5,834 nucleotides of DNA from Microbacterium sp. (lineage in GTDB: Bacteria; Actinomycetota; Actinomycetes; Actinomycetales; Microbacteriaceae). The stretch covers positions 1-5,834 of the forward strand of contig JAJUIM010000130.1 of the NCBI GenBank assembly GCA_029267645.1, written 5' to 3'. Each line of letters begins with the position of its first letter. The first letter of the stretch is position 1. The notes under the pieces are model-generated. The model saw nothing but the letters and a program-made list of their open reading frames with translations, made no database searches and was not told where the DNA came from. The position numbers and the translations under genes are program-made. This document shows positions 1 to 5,834 of the stretch, one piece after another.

Positions 1-935
1 CCCGCGAGGATCCGCAGCAGCACGTCCGCCATCGCGACGCCCTGGTCGCGGCTCGGCTGCCGCACGGTCGTGAGGCGCGGCTCGAGGCCCGTCGCGATGG
101 GCGAATCGTCGAATCCGATGACCGCGACGTCCTCGGGCACGCGCTTCCCGGCGTGCTGCAGGACGCTGACGGCCGCGCGCGCCATGAGGTCGCTCGCGAC
201 GAACAGCGCGTCGAACCGCTCGCCGGAGGCGAGCAGGCGCCTCGCCGCCTCGGCGCCGCCGGCCGAGGTGAAGCCGCCGTCGGCGACGGGCCCCTCCGCC
301 ATGCCTGCCGCGGCGAGCGCTTCCCGGTACCCCTGCAGCCGGTCCTGGCCCGCGGGCATGTCGAGCGGACCCGCGATCGTGCCGATGCGCCGCGCGCCCC
401 GCTCGATGAGGAACCGCGTCGCGTCGCGCCCGCCCGCGACGTTGTCGACGTCGACGTAGAAGTCGTCGCCGCGCTCGATCGCGGGCCGGCCGCCGTACAC
501 GACGGGCACGGCCCGCGCGATGCGGTCGACATAGGTGTCGCTCGTGTGGTGCGACACGACGATCGCGCCGTCGACGTTGCCGCGCGAGACGTATGCGGCC
601 GTCTTCGAACCGGGATCGTCCGAGGCGATGAACAGCGTGAGCAGGTGGTCGGTCGCGCTCAGCCGCTCGTTGATGCCCGACACGATCGCCGCGAAGAACG
701 GATCCCCGAAGAAGCGCGTCGTGTCCTCCGGCACGACGAGGCCGATCGCGTTCGTGTGCCGCGAGGCGAGCGATCGGGCGGCGCGGTTGGGCACGTACCC
801 GAGCTCGCGGATCGCGCGCTCGACCGCGTCGAGCGCCGCGGGGCTGACCCTGTCGCCGCCGCTGAGCACGCGCGAGACGGTCGAACGCGAGACGCCGGCG
901 GCCCGGGCGACCTGCTCGATCGTCGCTGTGCCCAT
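1..935 (-). CDS. cebR: LacI-family repressor, CebR/CelR type, 3' end cut by window edge
   Basis: Transcriptional repressor, probably controlling this operon in response to cello-oligosaccharides. 311 residues are visible and the frame is still open at position 1. Full LacI-family proteins have roughly 330-350 residues, so about 20-40 C-terminal residues are missing. The N-terminus is a typical LacI helix-turn-helix (residues about 5-24, TIEQVARAAGVSRSTVSRVL). A hinge helix (PNRAARSLAS, 49-58) follows, with Leu56 in the place of the minor-groove leucine. The rest is a periplasmic-binding-protein-like effector domain, with IGLVVPE (64-70), DGAIVVS (122-128), ARRIGTIAGP (181-190), FDALFVASD (241-249) and the family signature VAVIGFDD (270-277). 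The ATG start is chosen because GGAGG lies 7 nt upstream and the HTH begins at once. The gene starts 38 nt after the glucosidase stop, with no visible promoter or operator in the gap, so it is probably cotranscribed and self-limiting. The family call is near certain. The CebR assignment is inferred from the CebR-type operators at 5671-5718 and from the neighbours. Confidence 0.93.
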   Translation of the reverse strand, partial: MGTATIEQVARAAGVSRSTVSRVLSGGDRVSPAALDAVERAIRELGYVPNRAARSLASRHTNAIGLVVPEDTTRFFGDPFFAAIVSGINERLSATDHLLTLFIASDDPGSKTAAYVSRGNVDGAIVVSHHTSDTYVDRIARAVPVVYGGRPAIERGDDFYVDVDNVAGGRDATRFLIERGARRIGTIAGPLDMPAGQDRLQGYREALAAAGMAEGPVADGGFTSAGGAEAARRLLASGERFDALFVASDLMARAAVSVLQHAGKRVPEDVAVIGFDDSPIATGLEPRLTTVRQPSRDQGVAMADVLLRILA

Positions 936-973
936 CGCGTCCCCTCCATCGCGCGCCGTTCCGTCGCCCAACT

Positions 974-2386
974 CTATGCGACGGCGCGATCGGCGATGAT
1001 CCGCTGGTACTCGCGCGCCGAGCGCTTCGGCGTGCGCCGCTGCGTCTCGTAGTCGACGTGCACGATGCCGAATCGCTTCGCGTACCCCCACGCCCACTCG
1101 AAGTTGTCGACGAGCGACCAGTAGAAGTAGCCGCGCACGTCGACACCCGCCTCGATCGCCGCGGCGACGGCGGCGAGGTGATCGCGCAGGTACTGGGCAC
1201 GCTCCCGATCCTCGATGCCGCCGTCCGGACCGACGACGTCGTCGAACGCGGCGCCGTTCTCGGTGACGTACAGCGGCAGCGCCGTGTACTCGCGCGCCAC
1301 GCGCTCGAGCAGGCTCGTGAGCCCCGCGGGCTCGATCTCCCACCCCATGCCCGTGCGCGGCAGCCCGCGCTCGCGCCAATGGATCCCCTCGTGCGACGGA
1401 TACGGCGACCGCGTCGGCCGTTCGGTCGGGGCCTCTCCCCCGCGCACGGGCACGGCGTCGGGCGTCGCCGACACGTACTCGCCGTGGTAGTAGTTCACGC
1501 CGAGGAAGTCGATCGGCGACGAGATCGTCGCGAGGTCGCCCGGCTCGACGGCGGCCTCGAACGCGTCCACCGCCGACGGATCCACCGCGCGGATGTCGTC
1601 GACGACATCGCGCGGGTGGGATCCGCGCAGCAGCGGATCGAGGAACCAGCGGTTGAACTGGCCGTCGATGCGGCGCGCGGCGTCGGCGTCGCCGTCGTCT
1701 GCGGGATCCACGGGGATCGCGTTCGTGAGGTTGAGCGTGATCCCGATGCGCTGCGCCCCGCGCCCGCGCAGCTCGCGGGCCGCGGTACCGTGCGCGAGCA
1801 GCAGGTGGTGCGAGGCGAGCAGCCCGTCCTCGACGCTCTGGCGCCCGGGTGCGTGCGCGCCCGCCGTGTACGACAGGAACGACGAGCACCACGGCTCGTT
1901 GAGCGTCGTCCACGTCTCGACGCGGTCGCCGAGGGCGTCGTGCATCGTCGCCGCGTACTCGACGAAGCGATCCACGGTGTCCCTGCTCGTCCACCCGCCG
2001 AGCTCCTCGAGCGCCTGCGGCATGTCCCAGTGGTACAGCGTGAGCCACGGCGCGATGCCCGCCTCGAGCAGCGCGTCGACGAGCCGCTCGTAGTAGTCGA
2101 TCCCCTTCGGGTTCGGCGCCCCGCCGTCGGGCCGCACGCGCGACCACGACGACGAGAAGCGGTAGGCCTGGATCCCCAGCTCGCGCATGAGCGCGACGTC
2201 GTCGCGGTATCGGTGGTACTGGTCCACCGCGACGTCGCCGTTGTCGGCGTCGATCACGGCGCCGGGGATCCGCGCGAACGCGTCCCAGATGCTGGCGGTG
2301 CGGCCGTCCTCGAAGGCTGCGCCCTCCACCTGATAGGCGGCGGTCGCGGCTCCGAAGAGGAAGTCGGGGGCGAAACGGGGCGGCAT
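974..2386 (-). CDS. bglC: GH1 beta-glucosidase, cytoplasmic
   Basis: Retaining family-1 glycoside hydrolase of 470 residues, the usual GH1 length. It should hydrolyse imported cellobiose or short cello-oligosaccharides to glucose. Visible hallmarks, in order: N-terminal FLFGAATAAYQVEG (9-22, with glycone-binding Gln19), YHWDMP (118-123, His119), the acid/base motif TLNEP with Glu164, NYY (298-300), the nucleophile motif VTENG with Glu376, and the C-terminal YWSLVDNFEWAWGY (422-435) with the glycone-binding Glu430-Trp431 pair. All key catalytic residues are present. There is no signal peptide, so it acts in the cytoplasm, downstream of the transporter. I chose the ATG at 2386 because GAAGGG (2398-2393) ends 6 nt upstream. 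The alternative ATG at 2392, two codons earlier, overlaps the permease stop as ATGA but abuts that Shine-Dalgarno sequence with no spacing. Family is certain. 6-phospho-glucosidase activity is unlikely because uptake is by ABC transport, not PTS. Preference for cellobiose over other beta-glucosides is inferred from context. Confidence 0.95.
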   Translation of the reverse strand: MPPRFAPDFLFGAATAAYQVEGAAFEDGRTASIWDAFARIPGAVIDADNGDVAVDQYHRYRDDVALMRELGIQAYRFSSSWSRVRPDGGAPNPKGIDYYERLVDALLEAGIAPWLTLYHWDMPQALEELGGWTSRDTVDRFVEYAATMHDALGDRVETWTTLNEPWCSSFLSYTAGAHAPGRQSVEDGLLASHHLLLAHGTAARELRGRGAQRIGITLNLTNAIPVDPADDGDADAARRIDGQFNRWFLDPLLRGSHPRDVVDDIRAVDPSAVDAFEAAVEPGDLATISSPIDFLGVNYYHGEYVSATPDAVPVRGGEAPTERPTRSPYPSHEGIHWRERGLPRTGMGWEIEPAGLTSLLERVAREYTALPLYVTENGAAFDDVVGPDGGIEDRERAQYLRDHLAAVAAAIEAGVDVRGYFYWSLVDNFEWAWGYAKRFGIVHVDYETQRRTPKRSAREYQRIIADRAVA

Positions 2387-2388
2387 GG

Positions 2389-3306
2389 TCATCCCTTCAC
2401 GGCGCCGGCCATGATGCCGCTGACCAGCTGCTTGCCCGCGAAGACGAACAGCGCGAGCAGCGGCAGGGTCGCGAGGACGACGCCGGCGAGAACGAGCGAA
2501 TAGTCGACGAAGTGGTTCGACTGGAGCAGCGAGAGCGACACGGGAAGCGTCGGATCCTGCCGGTCGAGCACGATGAACGGCCAGAAGAAGTTGTTCCAGG
2601 CCTGCACGAACGTGAACAGGAACAGCATCGCGGCCGCGGGGCGCGCGGCGGTCATGCCGACGGTCCAGAACGTGCGGATCATGGACGCGCCGTCCATGCG
2701 CGCCGCCTCGATGAGCTCGTCGGGCACGGCCTGGCGCAGGTACTGCGTCATCCAGAACACCCCGAACGCGCTCGCGAGCATCGGCACGACGATCGCGCCT
2801 GCCTTCCCCGTCCACCCGAACTCCGCGAACATGACGTACAGCGGCACGACGCCGAGCTGCTGCGGCACGGCCATCGTCGCGACGACGAACGCGAGCAGCG
2901 GCTTGCTGCCGGGGAAGCGCAGCTTCGAGAACGCCCAGCCCGCGAGGGTCGAGAAGATCACGACGGCGACCGCGATGACGGTCGACGTCCACACGCTGTT
3001 CCAGAGCGCCCGCCAGAAGTTGACGTTCGGGTCGTTCACGACCGTCGCGGCGTTCTCGAAGAAGTTGCCGAGCGGGATCCACGACCGGTTCGGATCGCGC
3101 AGGGTCGACGAGTCTCCCGATCCGATGAGGAACGAGAAGTACAGCGGGAAGAGGCTGCCGAGCACGACGGCCACGAGGATCCCGTAGATCCACCACGGCG
3201 GCCGGATCCCGCGGATCCGCCGCGTGCGCCCGTGACGGTCCTTCGGCGTCACGATCGCGACGGTGGCCTCGCCGCCCGCCTGGTCGGGCTTCAGGAGATC
3301 GGTCAT
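2389..3306 (-). CDS. cebG: Sugar ABC transporter permease, CebG/MalG type
   Basis: Inner-membrane subunit of a carbohydrate ABC importer (CUT1 class), 305 residues, typical for MalG-type permeases. Hydrophobic segments lie near residues 38-60, 103-128, 138-162, 168-190, 221-247 and 270-293, consistent with six membrane helices. The cytoplasmic EAA loop that docks the ATPase is at about 197-223 (ELIEAARMDGASMIRTFW and on). The C-terminus VSGIMAGAVKG (295-305) matches the short conserved tail of this subfamily. The start ATG overlaps the preceding permease stop as ATGA and is preceded by GGAAGGAG with about 8 nt spacing, so re-initiation should be efficient. Its stop overlaps an ATG (2392) next to the glucosidase start. 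It should pair with the permease at 4376-3303 as a heterodimeric channel. The class is certain; the cello-oligosaccharide role is inferred from the operon. Confidence 0.93.
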   Translation of the reverse strand: MTDLLKPDQAGGEATVAIVTPKDRHGRTRRIRGIRPPWWIYGILVAVVLGSLFPLYFSFLIGSGDSSTLRDPNRSWIPLGNFFENAATVVNDPNVNFWRALWNSVWTSTVIAVAVVIFSTLAGWAFSKLRFPGSKPLLAFVVATMAVPQQLGVVPLYVMFAEFGWTGKAGAIVVPMLASAFGVFWMTQYLRQAVPDELIEAARMDGASMIRTFWTVGMTAARPAAAMLFLFTFVQAWNNFFWPFIVLDRQDPTLPVSLSLLQSNHFVDYSLVLAGVVLATLPLLALFVFAGKQLVSGIMAGAVKG

Positions 3307-4376
3307 CGGCGCAGCTCCTTCCGGCCGGCACGGCGCGCGCGGGCCTCGCGACGCAGGGCGCGACGCTGCGCGCGGGTGAGCTTCGGCCCGCGTCCGCCGT
3401 CGTCGCCGACGAGCGACTGCGTGACGAAGAGGTTGACGAGTCCGATCACGAGGATGATGAGGAAAAGCAGCCACGCCATCGCCGCCGCGCGGCCGAAGTT
3501 CCAGTCGCCCCAGCCGAGGTTGTAGAGGTACAGCGTGATCGTGAGCCACTGGTTCGCGGATCCGCCCTCTCCGAACTGGTCGAACATGCGGGGCTCCTCG
3601 AAGATCTGCAGCCCGCCGATCGTCGACGTGATGATGACGAAGATGAGGGTGGGCTTGAGCGAGGGCAGCGTGATCGACCAGAACTGCCGGAACGCGCCGG
3701 CGCCGTCGACCGTCGCGGCCTCGTAGTAGTCGCGCGGGATCGCCTGCATCGCGGCGAGCAGGATGAGCGAGTTGTAGCCGATCCAGCGGTAGTTGACCAT
3801 CGTCGCGATCGCCACGTGGCTCCAGAACGGCTCGACGTGCCACGGGATCGGTCCGATGCCGATCATGCCGAGCCACGCGTTGACCTGGCCGGAGTTGTCG
3901 GCAAAGAGCGCGTTGAAGATGAGCCCCACGGCGACGGGCGCCACGACATACGGCAGCAGCACGCCCATGCGCCAGAACGTCTTCGCGCGCAGGTTGCGGT
4001 CGAGCACGGCGGCGAGGAACAGTGCGAGGATCAGCTGCGGGATGCTCGAGAGCAGGAAGATGCTGAACGTGTTGCGCAGCGCGACCCAGAACGCGGGCTG
4101 CGTGAGAATCCACGCGTACTGATCGACGCCGATGAACTCGCCCGACTGGCGGATCTGGTCCCAGTCCATGAACGAGATGACGGCCGTGTAGACGAGCGGG
4201 AAGGCGCCGACGATCGCGAAGATCAGGAAGAAGGGCGAGATGTAGAGGTAGGGCGACACCTTGACGTCCCACCTGCTGAGCCGCTGGGAGAAGCTCAGCA
4301 CGCGGATTCGCCGGGGCCGCTCGGGGCCGGGGAGGGGCGGCGCGGTGCGCGCCGCCCCCTTCACTGCAGTCGCCAT
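3303..4376 (-). CDS. cebF: Sugar ABC transporter permease, CebF/MalF type
   Basis: First membrane subunit of the CUT1 carbohydrate importer, 357 residues. About 40 cytoplasmic residues lead into hydrophobic stretches near 46-70, 104-127, 137-158, 185-210, 242-258 and 297-320, giving about six helices. The EAA loop for the ATPase is at about 219-241 (EAATVDGAGAFRQFWSITLP). After the last helix there is a strongly basic tail (332-357, LTRAQRRALRREARARRAG and on), longer than many MalF-type permeases carry. The start follows the lipoprotein stop by one base (TGA-C-ATG). No good Shine-Dalgarno lies at normal distance (GAGG is about 15 nt upstream), so translation is probably coupled to the lipoprotein gene. 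Longer in-frame starts up to 4604 lie inside the lipoprotein gene and give non-permease sequence. Family is certain; substrate is inferred. Confidence 0.93.
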   Translation of the reverse strand: MATAVKGAARTAPPLPGPERPRRIRVLSFSQRLSRWDVKVSPYLYISPFFLIFAIVGAFPLVYTAVISFMDWDQIRQSGEFIGVDQYAWILTQPAFWVALRNTFSIFLLSSIPQLILALFLAAVLDRNLRAKTFWRMGVLLPYVVAPVAVGLIFNALFADNSGQVNAWLGMIGIGPIPWHVEPFWSHVAIATMVNYRWIGYNSLILLAAMQAIPRDYYEAATVDGAGAFRQFWSITLPSLKPTLIFVIITSTIGGLQIFEEPRMFDQFGEGGSANQWLTITLYLYNLGWGDWNFGRAAAMAWLLFLIILVIGLVNLFVTQSLVGDDGGRGPKLTRAQRRALRREARARRAGRKELRR

Positions 4377-4377
4377 G

Positions 4378-5640
4378 TCAGAGCGCGTCGACCTCGGAGA
4401 CCCACGTGTCCCAGGCCTCGTCCGCCGGCTCGGTGCCGTCGAACACACGCTGGATCGCGTTGTTGAACGCGTCGTGGATCTGGAAGTAGAGCGGCCCCTT
4501 GTGCGGCTCGACCTCCACGGCCTCGGCGCGGTCGGCGCCGATCTGCCCGACGGGGGCGTCGCTGAAGAACTCGTCGGTCGCGCTCGTGAGCGCCTCGTCC
4601 TCATACGTGTCGACCTGGCTCGGGAACGTGCCCGCGTTCTCGAACGCCTGCAGCTGCACCTCGGGCGACGTCAGCCACTCGGCGAAGTCCTGCGCGGCCT
4701 CGACGTTCTCGCCATTCGCGGGGATCACCAAGTATGAGCCGCCCCAGTTCGAGCCGCCGCCCGGGAACACGTTGGCGATGTTCCAGCCCGTGACGTCGGG
4801 GCCCTCGCCCTCGATGTTGCCACGCAGCCACGGCGGGCAGAGCATGACGGGGTACTCGCCGTTCGCGAGCGAGGCGAACCAGTCGTCCGACCACTGCGCC
4901 GCGTACTTCGCGACCGGGATCGCGCGCTCGACGACCGTGTCGAACACCTCGCGGACGGCGGGGTTCTCGGTCGCGATGACGGTGTTGTCGTCGTCCTCGT
5001 AGATCGAGTCCTGCTGGTTCATGAGGCCCTGCGTGACCGAGTTGACCGAGTCGATGAAGGGCTGCCCCGTCGCCTCGACGTACTCGTCGGCCGTGTCGAA
5101 GAAGTCGTCCCACGTCGTGAAGAGGCCCGCGACCTCCTCGGGATCCGTCGGGAGGCCCGCCTCCTCGAAGAGGTCGGCTCGGTAGCACACGGCCTGCGGG
5201 CCGATGTCGGTGCCGTAGCCCACGAGCTGGCCGTCGGCGTTCGTGACGGGCGCGTTCTTCCAGTCGACCCAGCGGTCGTCGAGCTCGCTCGGGACGGGCG
5301 CGAGCAGGTCGGCGTACTCCATCATCTCGGGGGCCCAGTCGATCTCGACCGCCTCGATGTCGGCGAGGCCCGTGTTGCCGAGCTTCTGGAAGAAGTTGGC
5401 GCGGGCGTCGTTCGAGGTCGCGGCCTTGTTCTGCACGATCGTGATGCCGGTCTCGTCGGTGTACTGCTGCAGCAGCTCGTCGGTGTATCCGAAGTCGTTG
5501 AACGTCGAGATCGTGAGCTCGGTCGTCTCACCGCCGGACGCGGGGTCGGATTCGGAGCCGGAGCATCCGGCGAGGGTCAGGGCGCCCGCTGCGAGCAGCG
5601 CGGTGCTGCTCAGCGCGAGGCGGGTGGTGCGGGGTGACAC
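4378..5640 (-). CDS. cebE: Sugar-binding lipoprotein of ABC importer, CebE type
   Basis: Extracellular solute-binding protein (family 1) that captures the sugar and delivers it to the two permeases; 420 residues, normal for the family. The N-terminus is a lipoprotein signal peptide: basic SPRTTR, a hydrophobic stretch (8-22), then lipobox LAGC with lipidated Cys26, followed by a Ser/Gly/acidic linker (27-40). The mature domain starts at ELTISTFNDFGY (41-52). Typical features follow: GLADIEAVEIDW (91-102), GYGTDIGPQAVCYRADLFEEAGLPTD (141-166), MLCPPWLRG (266-274), GGSYLVIPANG (300-310) and EAAQDFAEWLTSPEVQ (314-329). The tryptophans and tyrosines suit sugar stacking. The GTG start is chosen because AAGGAG lies 8 nt upstream and the signal peptide starts there. 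A GTG 20 codons earlier would start in the promoter and put the operator in the coding region. The DIEAVEIDW and TDIGPQAVCYR blocks resemble CebE-type proteins as I recall them. The cello-oligosaccharide substrate rests on that and on the CebR-type operators. Confidence 0.93.
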   Translation of the reverse strand: MSPRTTRLALSSTALLAAGALTLAGCSGSESDPASGGETTELTISTFNDFGYTDELLQQYTDETGITIVQNKAATSNDARANFFQKLGNTGLADIEAVEIDWAPEMMEYADLLAPVPSELDDRWVDWKNAPVTNADGQLVGYGTDIGPQAVCYRADLFEEAGLPTDPEEVAGLFTTWDDFFDTADEYVEATGQPFIDSVNSVTQGLMNQQDSIYEDDDNTVIATENPAVREVFDTVVERAIPVAKYAAQWSDDWFASLANGEYPVMLCPPWLRGNIEGEGPDVTGWNIANVFPGGGSNWGGSYLVIPANGENVEAAQDFAEWLTSPEVQLQAFENAGTFPSQVDTYEDEALTSATDEFFSDAPVGQIGADRAEAVEVEPHKGPLYFQIHDAFNNAIQRVFDGTEPADEAWDTWVSEVDAL

Positions 5641-5642
5641 GT

Positions 5643-5655
5643 GATCCACTCCTTC
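5643..5655 (-). promoter_or_regulatory. Ribosome binding site deciding the lipoprotein GTG start
   Basis: The minus strand reads GAAGGAG, then TGGATCAC, then GTG. The AAGGAG core is 8 nt before the GTG at 5640. This strong site, directly ahead of a typical lipoprotein signal peptide, fixes the start over the upstream in-frame GTG at 5700. Confidence 0.8.
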
Positions 5656-5670
5656 GTGGTGCTGTGAAAA

Positions 5671-5688
5671 TGTGGGAGCGCTCCCACA
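5671..5688. promoter_or_regulatory. CebR/CelR-type operator, downstream copy
   Basis: Perfect 18-bp palindrome TGTGGGAGCGCTCCCACA containing the 14-bp core TGGGAGCGCTCCCA at 5673-5686. That core is the published binding site of CebR (Streptomyces) and CelR (Thermobifida fusca), which repress cellobiose and cellulase genes. It lies about 30 bp upstream of the lipoprotein start codon and just downstream of the predicted transcription start, so bound repressor would block the initiating or leaving polymerase. Once transcribed, the same bases could fold into a 7-bp hairpin with a GCGC loop at the mRNA 5' end. Confidence 0.93.
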
Positions 5689-5698
5689 GGCAGGCACC

Positions 5699-5728
5699 AC
5701 GGTATGGGAGCGCTCCCACGCTTGTCAA
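5699..5728 (-). promoter_or_regulatory. Sigma-70-type promoter of the ceb operon
   Basis: On the minus strand a perfect TTGACA (-35, 5728-5723) is followed by an 18-bp spacer and TACCGT (-10, 5704-5699). TACCGT keeps only the first T, the A and the last T, as is common in GC-rich actinobacteria. The start would be near 5691-5692, giving a leader of about 50 nt. The spacer is almost entirely filled by an operator (5705-5718). The -35 is convincing; the -10 is weaker, and a 16-17 bp spacing using CATACC is an alternative. Confidence 0.7.
5705..5718. promoter_or_regulatory. CebR/CelR-type operator, promoter-spacer copy
   Basis: Perfect 14-bp palindrome TGGGAGCGCTCCCA, an exact match to the known CebR/CelR site, lying between the -35 and -10 boxes of the operon promoter and touching the -10. 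Bound repressor would exclude RNA polymerase. Its centre is 32 bp from that of the second copy (5671-5688), so both lie on nearly the same face of the helix, which would allow cooperative binding. Confidence 0.93.
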
Positions 5729-5743
5729 CAGGCAACGCGAAGA

Positions 5744-5772
5744 GGCGGCGCCGCTCGTCGCTCGGCGCCGCC
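5744..5772 (-). terminator. GC-rich hairpin, possible terminator of the upstream gene
   Basis: Perfect 10-bp inverted repeat, GGCGGCGCCG (5744-5753) and CGGCGCCGCC (5763-5772), with a 9-nt loop. On the minus strand it lies about 25 nt past a possible stop codon (5800-5798) and before the operon promoter. Only a poor pyrimidine run (TCTT) follows the stem, so it is not a classic intrinsic terminator, although U-poor hairpins are common in actinobacteria. It could insulate the ceb promoter from read-through. Confidence 0.5.
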
Positions 5773-5797
5773 GCGTAGCGCGCGGTTCGCGGCGGTC

Positions 5798-5834
5798 CTA
5801 CACGGCCGCGGGGGCCATCTCGCCGGGCGCGGCG
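5798..5834 (-). CDS. Possible C-terminal end of an upstream gene (very short, partial)
   Basis: Twelve minus-strand codons enter from the right edge and end at TAG (5800-5798), giving the tail APGEMAPAAV after one or two more alanines. Every sense codon ends in G or C, as in the neighbouring genes, and a hairpin follows 25 nt later, as expected for a gene end. The stretch is too short to name, and chance open frames are common at this GC content. Confidence 0.25.
   Translation of the reverse strand, partial: AAPGEMAPAAV

Noticed and set aside
936..973. Possible separate promoter or operator for the repressor
   Set aside because: The 38-nt gap contains a ribosome site but no -35/-10 pair and no palindrome that I can see.
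153..1052. Plus-strand open frame (about 299 codons) opposite the repressor
   Set aside because: Same compositional shadow; the minus strand shows an intact LacI-family protein with helix-turn-helix and VIGFDD motifs.
1058..2503. Long open frame on the plus strand (about 481 codons) opposite the glucosidase
   Set aside because: Translation is Arg/Val/Asp-rich low-complexity sequence without a recognisable domain. It is the expected antisense shadow of a high-GC gene; the opposite strand encodes a complete GH1 enzyme with all catalytic motifs.
2512..3525. Plus-strand open frame (about 337 codons) opposite the permeases
   Set aside because: Arg/Glu/His-rich shadow with no domain; it crosses two real overlapping permease genes on the other strand.
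4271..4300. Inverted repeat GCTGAG...CTCAGC with a TGGGAG half-site inside the first permease gene
   Set aside because: Only six paired bases and one half of the operator core, within coding sequence; likely chance. I saw no further full TGGGAGCGCTCCCA copy in the window, including near the glucosidase start, where an intragenic site is known in some Streptomyces.
5641..5700. Longer version of the lipoprotein starting at GTG 5700
   Set aside because: Would add 20 residues ahead of a clear signal peptide, place the start in the -10 region and translate through the operator. The GTG at 5640 has a strong ribosome site.
1..5834. Mobile elements, CRISPR arrays, tRNA/rRNA genes, phage or defence genes
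   Set aside because: No direct-repeat arrays, transposase motifs or RNA gene signatures were seen. Gene order, codon use and spacing are those of an ordinary catabolic operon.

Overview
The window comes from a high-GC Gram-positive bacterium, most likely an actinobacterium. Third codon positions are almost all G or C, the transporter and glucosidase sequences are actinobacterial in style, and the control site is the actinobacterial CebR/CelR palindrome. The acidic lipoprotein and compact gene packing would suit Microbacteriaceae or a relative, but I cannot fix the genus by eye.

Everything recognisable lies on the minus strand, read from right to left. At the right edge (5834-5798) is what may be the last few codons of an upstream gene, followed by a GC-rich hairpin (5744-5772) that could end its transcript. 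Next is a compact control region: a perfect TTGACA -35 box (5723-5728), a weak actinobacterial -10 (5699-5704), and two copies of the palindrome TGGGAGCGCTCCCA. One copy (5705-5718) fills the spacer between -35 and -10. The other (5671-5688) lies just downstream of the predicted transcription start. Their centres are 32 bp apart, about three helical turns.

A tightly packed operon follows: a sugar-binding lipoprotein (5640-4378), two ABC permeases (4376-3303 and 3306-2389), a cytoplasmic GH1 beta-glucosidase (2386-974) and a LacI-family repressor (935 to beyond position 1, cut by the window edge). Gene joints are a 1-nt gap, an ATGA overlap, a second near-ATGA joint and a 38-nt gap, so transcription as one unit is likely.

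The genes fit the known actinobacterial cellobiose/cello-oligosaccharide uptake system (cebEFG-bglC with CebR). The lipoprotein captures the sugar outside the cell and the two permeases form the channel. An ATPase that is not encoded here (MsiK type in relatives) would power it. The glucosidase cuts the imported sugar to glucose. The repressor should hold the promoter closed until a cello-oligosaccharide releases it, and because it sits in the same operon it probably limits its own level. The substrate rests on the operator sequence and gene order and has not been demonstrated. I did not find a new kind of system here. The most informative part is the promoter with its two operators.
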